Assembly (NCBI RefSeq): GCF_964199755.1
Contig: NC_133896.1
Coordinates: forward strand, 100,314,549-100,378,548
DNA: 64,000 nucleotides
Reading direction: 5' to 3'
From: Larus michahellis
Lineage: Eukaryota; Chordata; Aves; Charadriiformes; Laridae
Shown here: positions 13,166-24,290 of the stretch, piece by piece
How positions within the stretch are numbered: position 1 is the first letter of the stretch
How the letters are laid out: every line of letters begins with the position of its first letter
Notes under the pieces: generated by a model
What the model was told of the DNA's origin: nothing
Seen by the model: only the letters and a program-made list of their open reading frames with translations
Databases searched by the model: none
Made by a program: the position numbers and the translations under genes

Positions 13166-14214
13166 CAATTTATTTTTCTCTTATCTTTCTGCATGATCCC
13201 TAAAGTTTTCTTCTTTTTTCTTTTTCTTTTTTCTTTCATTTCATTTTAATACATTACCCTGTGTTAAAAAATTAGAACAAAATCTATGTCACCTGTTTAG
13301 CATTTGTAAGCCACAATGCAATTACAAACTAGTTATTATGTGGAACTAATGAGAACAGCATCAGTTAGAAAATGAACAAGGATTAAAACAGCGCCCTTTA
13401 AAGGGGTGAAACTCGTCACTGAGTGGTGTTTTGCCCATGTCCCCACCGGTGTGGTCTGTGGCACCGGGCAGCTTTCCCCTGGCTCACCCCGAGGGGACCA
13501 CTTGTGAAGGAAAGGTATTTCTTCATCTCTGTGGGATGCAGTTCATCACACACATGAGGGTGGGGTAGCAGCAGGGCTGGGAGCAATGGAAGGCCCCCAG
13601 ATGTGAAGCTGCCATGAAGATGAGAGGGAAGGTCAAACCAGCCAAGGACTCACGTGTCTTGATAAGTAACATGGAGTTAAGCAATGCAGAGTTAAACAGT
13701 GTGGAGCTGATGTTAAGGGATGATTTCCTCCTTCAGGAGCCTTCTTAAACAACTGTCTTTTCTAAGGCAGTGAAGATCAGTGGATTACTGTCTGTGAGTA
13801 CATCAGGCGGCCACCTTCCCACTCTCAAGCTGTCACCTCTTGCTTCATTTCCATTGAATCTATCAGACAGGTAGAGACCACAAAGGCCCAGAAGATGCGT
13901 GGTCTAGGGATCAGATGGAGCCTGTGGGACCCTTGGGTTACCTGGCCAGCAAGTGTCCCATGAGGCTCATGTGGGACATGTGTGCCCTCATCCCCCCACC
14001 CTCTCTCCCTGGGGAGACCCATGGGGAAGTTTGGGGATGGGGGAGAGCTGAGAGCAGCATGGTGGGAGCTCAGTCAGTGCTGAAGGACTGAGAGAAATAG
14101 AGGTACTTGTGGTGGAGGGAATCAGAGGGTGAGGAAGATGATGCTATTGGGAATACACATCCGAAGTAAACAAGGCTTTGCTATTCTCCCACGCATAGAT
14201 CTTCGTCACTGTGT
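13166..14214. other. Non-coding; pyrimidine tract, palindrome and GC-richer patch
   Basis: A T/C-rich tract lies at about 13205-13245. A perfect 12-bp palindrome, CCCTTTAAAGGG, lies at 13394-13405, followed by a GC-richer stretch to about 14060. No gene can be supported. Confidence 0.5.
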
Positions 14215-14560
14215 AAGATAATTGTTTGCTATCCCATGTTACTCTGCATTGCTCTTTAATTTGGGAAATAGGTGTTTAGGGTTATTTTATTATTTTAAAT
14301 TTCTGTTAGCATATCTATAATTCTGCAAAAGAAACTATGAATGCACTGTAACGGCATACTCAGAGATAACATTTGGTATTACAGTTCTACCTGAGGGAGA
14401 ATAATTATTAATGTGGTTTTAAATTTTTTTTTTAAATTAGGGAATTAACCCCTTCATAACTCCCCTGATGAATTTTTGGGAAGGAAAACATCTAATTGTG
14501 AGTTTGGTTAGAGAATAATGGAGTGCTTGATTAAATCACAATTTTATATTAAATCCCAGC
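14215..14560. promoter_or_regulatory. Candidate conserved non-coding element
   Basis: AT-rich sequence with several TAATTA-like words (ataattattaatg, taaattaggg, tctaattg, gattaaatcaca) and no open frame or known repeat. It could be a developmental enhancer, but this is an inference from texture only. Confidence 0.18.
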
Positions 14561-16019
14561 TTTGGAATCCTTTTTTAAGTAAGAAGGAAAAATCCCTTCT
14601 TCTGTCCTGAAATTTCTCCTGCTGATTCTCAAGCAAGAGGAGACTTTTTCAATCTTCATACAGTTTGGTTGTAAAGACTTCGTATTTCTGCATTAACCAC
14701 CACAGCATGTTGTCGATAGGGGTCTTTCTTCGCTTTGTCTTGATACCTTTAAAACAGAGGAACATTTGAACTCAAAAAGTCTCCAAACTTGGCTAAAGAT
14801 CTGAACTCAGCCTTAAAGCAAAAGATAATTCATGTCCAGTTTAAAGTCATATCCTTAATCTATTGTACCTACAAATTGAAAGGGTCACTAAACCACCAGG
14901 AGATCTTTCGTAGCTACAGTAGGTGCCACAAGCCCTCAATGCAAACGGTAGGCAAAAGTCTGATGTTAGACACAGAGAGAGGTTCAAACTTTCCTCTGAA
15001 TTTCCTTACTTTTGTGCATCCAAGGTCAGAACCTTAATGTTATCTGAATATATCGTGTTTTGTGATTTAATAAAGCAATGTTGGAGGCTAAAGGTCTGCC
15101 TACTGGGTGAGTTATTTTTAAAATGTCCTTCAACTTTACAAGACTCTTGAGGATAGAGTAACTTTTTTTATATGAGTAAAGTCATCAGGGAGAGTGCTGG
15201 TCAGGGGATGATAAAACTTATGATAGCAGCTATTCACCCATTTTAATTTTGCTGGTGTTTGCAGCATGTAAATTAAACCTTGCGTGTGTTGCTCAGCAAC
15301 TACTCAGGGCCAAAGAGCCTACAGAGGCCTGCCTCACTCAAACCCTCCTGGTCACCAAAGCCTAGGGAAATGTCTGTGCAACATGGCAGCTAGGTCCTTC
15401 TACGGACTCCAAAAGGTGGTGTTCCCTTTCTTCTTTCTTTTCTCTTTCCTCTTTCCTCTTTCTGCAGCTAGTATTAAAAACCACATCAAGTAACAATTTA
15501 TCTTAATTTAACATAGGATTTCGAACACATCTGGTTATTAACCTCATCCAGTTAGACTCTTAAAAGACCCAGGGCTATAACAGGCCTGGATATCTCTCCT
15601 GAGTCAGTGTATCACCATTTGTAAAGTTGTAAGCCCATTTATTCTAGTTCTGTCCTATCTTGGGAGATCAACTTCCAGTTTTAGGTGTCCCCTTGTGTAA
15701 GTAGACTGACTCCTTTCTCTTTATCTTCATTTTGTATTGCACTATTGTACCTTATTGCACTATTTTTTGCAAGTTTCACCTATTCCTTTTGGTCTTGCTG
15801 GAGTGGCAACCTCTTACAGATGCTGCTATCTGTGCCATCCTTAGTTACGACCGCACTGATCTCTTGTTTCATTGGCTTGTCCTTCTCAGACAGCTCCCCT
15901 TCACAGTCCCCTGTTGAACAGAAGCCGACCCAAGCTGGTATGTGCCAATTCACACTCTTGGGTGCCATCCTGCAATTCAGTAGTGCAATCAGAGGTCAGA
16001 ATCTGAATCTGTAGCTCCT
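14561..16019. other. Non-coding, possibly decayed downstream part of retroelement
   Basis: No supportable gene. The minus strand of 15780-15968 is open for 62 codons and lies directly downstream of the integrase fossil in the same orientation. It could be the decayed tail of the same pol gene, but no motif is convincing. A T/C-rich tract lies at about 15420-15465. Confidence 0.35.
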
Positions 16020-16290
16020 ATTTAATGTGTGCTTCAGTATTTTGATGTGATTTGCCATGCACTTGAGGAAACGGGAGCGGTAGGGGGAAGTGGACAAAGG
16101 CGCTACCTTTCAACTTATGCTGCACTGCAAACTGCTCAAACTCCTACCCGTTAAACTGTGGCCCATGATCAGAGATTACTTTCCCAGGCATAACAAGTGG
16201 GAGTTTTCTTCTCTAATTTTAACCATCTAAAAATGAAGCATCTCATCAAAGGTGAATGTTTAGACTCTGTCTGTAGTCAATAGAGATAAA
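16020..16290 (-). pseudogene. Decayed DDE integrase fragment, Ty3/gypsy-like retroelement
   Basis: On the minus strand, 16153-16173 encodes SDHGPQF, preceded by PGKVI. This is the hallmark around the second catalytic Asp of retroelement integrases. About 36 codons upstream (16274-16285) the DNA reads SIDY, matching the segment with the first catalytic Asp; the family spacing is about 40. Downstream come EFEQFA and then PQVHGK, matching the 'EF..FA' and 'PQSNG' landmarks. The glutamate expected just after the last of these is not preserved. Stops and a frameshift interrupt the region, so it is non-functional. The combination 'P..I.SD.GPQF' plus 'PQ.NG' points to Ty3/gypsy rather than CR1, but a retroviral or domesticated integrase origin cannot be excluded. 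Confidence 0.6.
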
Positions 16291-16786
16291 ATGAAGATCA
16301 ATTGCTCCAGAGAGCAATTAATTCTACTATCTTAGATAACTATCCTAGAATGACATGAAAATGATGAATCTTCTCAAAGTACCTCATTTTCTTCACTTAC
16401 TGGAGAGGGAACCTAAGTAACTAGCTTAGACCAGATACTCACTTTTGTATAGCTAAAATTGAATTATATGAATCCCACTACTGAGTCTAATGAAAATTGG
16501 ATTTGACAAGCAACACTGTATTTGTAGAATCTTTTAGAGGGGTTGAATTGGAAATGAGAATTCTTGTCTAGGACACTTGTTTTCCTGTTTTTCAAGCATC
16601 CACATATCTGCATCTGCTTTGCTCCAGGACATCACTTATTCCCCTGCTGCCATGAAGAACTCATTTTGTTGACCTTGCAAAATGCATTCTTTCATGTCTC
16701 TCTTTTCTGAAGGTCAGCACCTCCATAATCTAAAGTGGATTTTTTAATGAGAATATGATGATAATATTGGTATTTTTTTTCCGTAG
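16291..16786. other. Non-coding, nothing recognised
   Basis: AT-rich. If the integrase fossil were longer, its RNase H and zinc-finger regions would lie here on the minus strand, but nothing readable remains. Confidence 0.4.
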
Positions 16787-16913
16787 GTAGCTACAGCTTT
16801 AGAAGATGACGTGGCAGTTCATACTCCTTTTGAAATTGAACCAAAAGAAAAGAAATGGCCAGTGACTTGTGTGCTCTGCTGGTTTAAACTCAGCTCCTTA
16901 GATTTTTGTCAAA
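16787..16913 (+). other. Exon-like open stretch with splice-like ends
   Basis: A pyrimidine-rich run ending in ccgtag (to 16786) is followed by an open frame of about 43 codons, beginning VATALEDDVAV and containing EPKEKKWP and two nearby cysteines. It ends at caaag followed by gtgaag, a plausible donor, and the frame stops right there. No family is recognised and no partner exon was found, so this may be chance. Confidence 0.2.
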
Positions 16914-19900
16914 GGTGAAGTGCCTTTAGCTATTAAATCTTTTTCAAGTTTGCATGACTTTTATAACTCATACGTTGCAGATGGAAAAAATCATCTTTCT
17001 ATCATAGGGAAGTAGACTGTTTGCTGAGCCCATTTTGACAAAGACATTAAATCATTTATAGTTGTTTCAGCTCATCCGGGCTTTATGTAATGACTTAAAA
17101 TTTTACACATGTAGACAAAGTCCCAGACACCTTCTACACTTGAATGTAGGTCTGCTATTCAACCTGTGAGCTGTAAATCAGTGGACTCCAGGTTTGACCT
17201 CGTCATTTTAGGAGGACTGTGACCCTTCCTTCCTTGAAAGCATTTGTGGAAAACCTATTTATATGTTTCCAAGCTTATGGGACTTGAGATTTACTATTTT
17301 GTGAGAGTATTGTGTGGAGTTCTTTTTGCTAAGATTCTGAATTCTTACTTTGAGTCACTCATGCTGTTCTGTTTCTGTCATTTTTGTGTTCTCTGTAGTG
17401 GCTTTAGCATCAAACACTTTGGACATTCCCTAGCATCAACCTGAAGTAAATAGATGCCTTTGTTTGATGTACTCTCTTTTTATTTATTTATTTCTTCTTA
17501 TTAATTTTTTAAGTTAAGAGTTAATCCAAAGCTTCTAGTAATCAGTTTCTTTGGGTGTTTTCTCCCAGTCATAATCACCATCTGGTCTCTTGTCATGAGC
17601 TCAATTACCGTGATTGCTAACTGCAATTGCAAGATTAGCTCTTTAACCTTAAATGCGTCACAAACTCTTCTGGATTTTTACCTTCTGTTTGTTTAAAACT
17701 TCTCTCTGAACTATTTCACTTTTATAAGTAGTAACATCCTTCTCAAATTAGCCTCATTTTCCTGAGTTAACTGAAAACTATTAGAAATTTTTTTTTTAGA
17801 ACCAGCTATTACCACAATTTTTCTTCTGGCTGTCATCTTTTTGACTGATGCACTCTGCTTGCATGTAGGGAAGGAGTAGTGAATTAATATATTCCTATAA
17901 CTCAGAAAGATATTTAATTGCTTTTTTTCTAAGTGCGGGCCAGAGCTGTCTCTGCATTGCTTAGAGTGGCCTTATGACCCATGGGCCCTTGCCGAGAGCC
18001 ATATCGAAGCATAATCTCCCCACAACCTCATAGCCTTTTCCCTGACAAATGAATGGGATTTTTCACAGTGCAAGAAGAGGTAACTCCTGTCTGGTCAGCT
18101 TCGCTGTTGCTAGCATGACAAACACATTACTGCTTCTCCCATAGGTAGATGGGGAGGTGTCATGTTGCGAGCTGGTTTTAAGTCCCCAAACCTGCTACCC
18201 AAAATCTAAATATGAAACTGAGCATCTGGCTTCAAGCATCAGCTATACTACATGTGTAAGTATTTCGTCCCTTTACCACCTTGAGAGACCCGTTTCTACC
18301 TCTCCTTTCTTTTTTAATTGGCCTTGGTCTCTTAACATCCCTTCTTGTCCATCCAGCAACTAATCAGTGCAATTAGCCTCTGCCTCACTGTGCTAATTGC
18401 TAATATTGCCCAGTTGATTTCCTCAAAAAGAACCTGAGGAACCCACACAGGGAAAAAATAAAATAAAATCCAAAGACCACAGCGACAATGGTGTTGAAAA
18501 AATGGGGCTACTGAAAGGCAGGACGGGCTATTTGTCACCACCTGATTATCCGTGTATCTGTGTGTTACATGTAATTCCTTTCGACAAGCAATGGAGGAAT
18601 CCAGCAGAGAACAAGCAGAGAACTGAAAGCTTTACCTGTAGTGGGATGGGCTCAAAATCCTAGTGAAGTATTTATTGTTATATTAAGTGATATAATAGCA
18701 CAAAGGTTTCTCTCTAAAAAGACTTCTTTGCAATGGCATATGTTTCATTAGCATGTCTCCTTTCTATGAGATAAGAAGTATGAAATGTATGGTGAAACAT
18801 CACATACATCTGGGAGATAAAGTGTAAGAAGATATTACTTCCACTTAGTGCTCCATGAAACTGAACTCTTACACTTGGAGGACCTTAGGCATGCAAGCTG
18901 CAGACAGGGGCAAGATTTACCATTCCACTGATGACTGCACCATTGCTTTAATTTTCCTTGAAAGTAATAAGGAAGGCAGTCAAACCCTTTCAAGTCCAAT
19001 TAAGTTGAGCCAAGGTGAAAAAATCCAAAGGGGACAAATTCAGCTGGAGAAGGACTACCCACCAAAACCAAAATATCATACAAATTGTCTCTGGAAAGCA
19101 CAATTGCCAAGTGTCCCTTTACCCAATTCATATGCATCCTGTCCCAGAAATTCTTTAGTAGTATTTATATTTGAAATGCTTGTATTGCCTTTTACTTGTT
19201 TCCTCCACATTTTTTTTAATTTTTTTTTCCCATGGAAGTGACAGTATTTTCTTTGTCAAGTTTCAAGCAAAATACCTTGGCATCCCCTGGGAGAAAAGTT
19301 ACCTCAAGGAGCACCAATTCTTTCAAGAGCACAGGTTTTCTATTTTCTATAGCTGATTTATTATCCTTGTTGCTTATAAAATTTTAATATAGACAGAACA
19401 AATTCTGCAATAATTCAGAACAAACATGAAAAAGTTTTCCGATTTTCCACGTTAACCCCCCATCCTGATTCCTCCTCCATCTTTGACATCAGGTTATCTT
19501 ATGTTTCTCCACCTTTCTCCTTCCTTACTACCTCTCAAAGGTAGTAAGGTGATGTGTCTCATGGTTTGAACGTCACAGCACACAGAGAACAAGATGGAGT
19601 AGCATCCCAGGTCTAGACCTCCTGGAGAAGGGTCAAGCAGTAGCGCCATCCAGTTTAGGGTCTGACTCAAAGCATTGAGCATGGTGACTCAGCGCTTAGT
19701 AAGTTCAAAGGAAGAAGTGGTAACACAAGAGGATGCATGTGTGGCTCTGCTGCTGTTTTGGGAGACCACGGCAAATTTCCTGTGTTGGATTTCTACTCAA
19801 GATCTGAATGGGAAGTCAATACGAAACTCCTTGTAGGGTGGAATGAATGGGATATAAAACTACAGGGGCTACCTATTCCGTATGGTGTGTGCATTGCTAG

Positions 19901-20199
19901 GGGTTGTATTTATGTACTTAGTTTTCCAAAGTCTCCCAGAAGGGGAACAGAATCATAAAGTCTCCAAAAGGATGTACCGGAGCACAGAAAAAGAAAGTGG
20001 TTGCTTGGCTGCATCTTCTCATGTCTTATACACAGAGCATTTGATGGGGTTGGGTATAGGCAAGGGAATAGAAAACCATTACAACACTACAATCACGCCC
20101 CAATCTGTGTTAATAAGCCCTGTGGAAGGAACTGCAACTTGCTGTTGCTCTCCAGTATATGTTTTTAAGGCCCTGAGGATACTAATAAGCCTTAATGAC
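16914..20199. other. Non-coding, nothing firmly recognised
   Basis: About 3.3 kb of AT-leaning sequence. A 128-codon frame at 18855-19241 has no recognisable domain and ends in low-complexity T-rich sequence. Homeodomain-like words cluster around 18355-18420 (aactaatcag, caattagcc, gctaattgctaat). Confidence 0.5.
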
Positions 20200-20650
20200 C
20201 CTAAACAGCCTCACCTGTGGCCTCCATCCACACCTGTGAGCCCAGGAGCTCTATTTAAGCCCAGCTCTGCGCATTTACTCCTTATTTGAGTTTTGTGGGA
20301 GGGGTGCTGCTCTTTGATTTTGTCTGTGCCTGTGGAGTTCCTTGAGCTGGACCTCAACCCATAGACTGGCTTCCTGGCTTGACCTTATCCATTACTACAG
20401 ACCATCTTAGCAATTACTGGGCCTCACCCTAATGCTGACCTGTGGACTAGTTTCCTTCTTGATTTAAGACCTGCTTTATTTCTAGGAAGGTTCCACTATG
20501 ATCTAGACTCCTAGTTGGGTTTGGCCACTGCTGGACCTTCTCGGCCACTGTGGACCTGGGCCTTGGCCTGTGAGGTCTGTCTTCTTCTTGCTGTGAGATC
20601 TCCTTGGTGGCCTAGCCTGTTCTTGCTATACCCTGACATGTCTGGAGATT
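20200..20650 (+). promoter_or_regulatory. LTR- or promoter-like stretch with TATA-like box
   Basis: A TATA-like TATTTAAG lies at 20252-20259, preceded by cacctgtg words and followed by a Pol II leader-like segment. After it comes a long run of degenerate 'ctggacct / cttgacct / actggctt' phrases to about 20640. Such runs occur in decayed LTRs and LTR-derived repeats of sauropsids as I remember them. No terminal TG...CA pair or target duplication was found, so the LTR assignment is tentative. An ordinary promoter or unnamed repeat is equally possible. Confidence 0.3.
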
Positions 20651-23600
20651 CTTGCTAGGCTTCCAAACAGCATGCAGGATACCTAACTGTGGGTGAGCCT
20701 GTGGTGGGATGCCAGGGCGAGGCATGCAGCCAGGGAGCAGTGAGAGTGCTGAGGAAGAGCATGCTGTTCTTCCTCACAGATTGCCTCCTCCACTGAGAAC
20801 AGCTGGGCTCTCCTGTGGCTTTTTCATGTATTTGTTTGTCTTCAGCAAAACATCTGGCTGCTGACCTCATGAAAGAACCCTACACCTGTTTGAGGCACTA
20901 AAGTGACGAGCTGAAGGTAAACGCCTGCTGTCCTAGGAGCAAATAATGGCTGTTTTCCAAGCGCCATGAAGTGCTGCCACAAAAGCAGTGCCGCCAGGCG
21001 AGGTGTGTGAGGCTGGTATGCCCTGTTCTCTGCTGTATGTGTGACTTCATTTGAAAGTGGTGTTTGAATTGTAATGCTTCAGATCCAGCTTGTGGGGGGA
21101 GCTTTGCCAAAGTTAAGATAAGTCCCCATCTGATTGTGAGTTAACTGGTACACAGGAGAGCAACTCCCAGCTAAATGGAGGCACAAGATGTTCAACGGAA
21201 TAGGATGAGAGGCTTCTAAAACAGGAGGTGGAGAAAATGCACTCCATTCAAAATCCATTAACAGGAGCTTCAGCCAACCTCAAGCATTCATTTCTAATGC
21301 AACTAAAGGAAGGTAAAAGTGCTGAGCGTTGTTGCTTTTACTAATAGAAGTGTACTTTTTTTAAGCAGTATGCTGTACATATTTAAATGCTTCCATGTAT
21401 ACTTGCAAATATAACTTCTATTGATGCTTCTCAAATGTACTTTAAAGTTACTTTGTGTGTCTGTGTGCCCTGGTTTTACTCAGTGAGGGTGCCACAACTA
21501 CCAGGTGCTAGAAGCTCTTCAGAATAAGACTTAATGGGATCTAAAAGGATACTAAAGGCAAATGTTCAGATACTCATCAAACTCTCTATGTATCTTAATA
21601 ACAGAACAAATATTACTGTGTATGCACACCTATGTATTACTGCAAAGACTTTCTGGGCTGGGTTTGTCTTGACAAAGATGTCTTTTTATGGACGTGTTTG
21701 TCACCTCAGCGGAGCTGCGTGTCTGCCAGAGCTGGCTGAACTAGCGGTGCAGGTATTGCTCCAACTCCTTCAAGCTGGTGAGGCTTCTGTACCTTCCTTC
21801 TGTGGAAGCGTTCACTGGTTGAATCTTTTTGTCTGGGAGGTAGCAGCTCTGTCTAACTCTGCCTCATTGCTGGCTGGGCAGGAATGCCGTATGGAAAGAA
21901 AGTGTATCTATGTGGTGGTAATGGTTACGCCACTAAAAGAGGGAGCTTGAGACTATATAGCAGTGACACTGGATTTTATATATTAAGTCTCTTTGTTAAA
22001 GTACATATGTACTGAAAGACACGTCTTGTGACTGGCTGTCTACGTACAGCTGTATGTGAAGTTATTCCGTGTTAGGTTAGGCTATTTTGTGCTCCTGCTT
22101 TGGTTCTAGGTCACTTGGACCTTCTGTCAAGTTGGTTTTTGGCACAGCTTCATGAGGTTAGTCAGGAGTCTGAGTTCTCCATGGGACTGTGACTCCTAAA
22201 ATATTTTTCTGAATTTGAGGTTTTTTGCCCTCAAAGTAAACATGATCTATACATTACATCATGTTCCCACCTTCAGAACAGAGCTATAGAAGTAGCTTAA
22301 TAATTTAGGAGGAGGGAGAGAAAAACCCTACCCAACTGATAGCTATTTCCAGGTATGGTTCTACCTGAGCATATGATTAAAACTGAACAATTTACTGAGA
22401 TTATTCCCCTTTTTTTAACTCATAAAATCATCAGAAGCAGGCTGTGATTTTTTTGAATTTACTATTTAGTCAAGACTTTGACACAACGCAGTTGTCTTTC
22501 TTTTTTTTTAAATCTATGGAGGGAAGCTGAGCAGTTTCCTTGACATTCAACTTTTGAGCTGCATTTTTCCTTATCAGGAAAAAGCCTTTAAATCATTTGT
22601 GGACTAGCAGAAGATAAACAAGTACAGAGATTTTTTTTTTTATACTTAGCTGTTGCACATGTCACTTGAAAAGTTTGTGATCTCACGTTAAGAGGCCTGT
22701 TCATTTGTGTGGTGGTGGCCATTTTCCTCCCTTCACGGAGAGGTTCCCTTAGGGTCAAAAGAGGGGAAATTCTAATGGGCTACAAAATCATCTCTCTTGA
22801 TTACTTTTAATATTGAGTATGTAGTATCTGGTGGAAATATTAATCTTACTTCCTTCACTTGACTTTTCTATGTCTTCCTTGAAGATAGAGAGCAGAGGTA
22901 GAGTTTTTGTGAGATGTCATGCTAACTGTTGGGTGCTTGTCTTTCATAGACGTGTATGAGTTAGCTGTCTGCCTAGAGGCTGCCTTTTTGCTCCCAGAGG
23001 GCAATGCAATGAAACCTAGTATGTTCTGGAAAGTGTATGTGTAGGATGCATCGATTTTGAGGGCTGCTGCAGGAGAGGAGTATTGGTTGTTTCTGTGTAC
23101 ATGTGCTGTTGTGTTTTATATTTAGTGTGGTATGTTTTCATCTGGTGCAGGCAGGTTGCATGCTTGGAATAAGAGTGTAGCAGATCTGGAGAGACAGAAG
23201 TGCAAGTTCTGAGGAACATGCCATTCAAGGCAGAACCTCATGGATGGCACCTGTTAATCTTCTGTACTAGTCCCAGATCAGGACAGGGTGATGGTCAGGC
23301 TTCTACGCATGAGCTTTCTGGGAAGTAACACGCTTCATCTGTGCTCTCCTGGCAATATGTGCTTCTCCTGTGGCTCTTAAAATTTTAAGGTTCCCAGATA
23401 TACTGACATGAAGGATCCTTGCTGCTTATGCTGGCATGTGTCCTAAGGTCTTTGCCTTGTCTCTCTTGTCTCATCCACTTGAATTGCCCTTCACAGAGTT
23501 CCTATTGTCGTCACTAACAGGTTGTTTGAGAGGAAAATTGTACTGTGATGGGTTTTGAGATGTACAGGTAGTTTTAAGTTTTGGTTGCTATTGAATGAAA

Positions 23601-24248
23601 TAATAATAATAAAGATCTTGTGCATCATCCTTTCCACAGGGGTGTAATTAGATCCTTGCCTAGTTAAGTATTTGTGGACCAAGGCTTTGGTGAAGAATGG
23701 GGCGGGGGGGAGGTTCTTTCTTTATATCAGACAGTGGCCTTTAACATAAACCCTGATATTTTGCTATGAATATTGGAGGCAGCAATCTTCAGATTTGCTT
23801 TCAGATGACATTTATGAGCTAAACTCAATCATTTATATTTGTGGAAAGCTGACGTTGAAGGAACTTGTCTTTAAACCAGACTGGATACTTGGGAAACTTT
23901 TTTACATTAAAATACCTCTATTTATAGGATAGATTTAGATGGGGAAACTGGCAAGCTGCCCCAACAGTACAAATCACTGGAACTTTTTGGTCCTTTTGTG
24001 CATATCTTATCACTTTAACATCACATCCACAAGATATTGACTGTAATAGGAGCCCTGGTTATTTATAAACGTATAGCTAAATTGCAGGGCGAAAGGTTTA
24101 TCTCTTTGTTGAAGAAGCAAAGCACAGGAAGTTACAGTCTGATTTATGTGTAGTTATGTATGCAGACAGATCTTGGTATGAACTAGGGAAAAATCTTTTA
24201 TTTGAACTTTCTGGTGCTTATATTCAAATTTCTAATTAACTTTTTCGC
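20651..24248. other. Non-coding, nothing recognised
   Basis: About 3.6 kb with no supportable gene. The 138-codon frame at 21534-21950 has no domain resemblance and no exon signals. There are T-rich runs near 22501-22510 and 22631-22641. Confidence 0.5.
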
Positions 24249-24290
24249 TGTAATTCTCAATATGTTTCTATTGTAATTCTCAATATGTTT
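24249..24290 (+). repeat. Short tandem duplication (2 x 19 bp)
   Basis: The 19-mer tgtaattctcaatatgttt occurs at 24249-24267 and identically at 24272-24290, a 23-base period. Confidence 0.9.

Noticed and set aside
18855..19241. 128-codon plus frame
   Set aside because: Ends in T-rich low complexity; no recognisable protein.
21534..21950. 138-codon open frame on the plus strand
   Set aside because: No domain, no splice or promoter context, and composition matches flanking non-coding DNA; one such frame is expected by chance in 64 kb.
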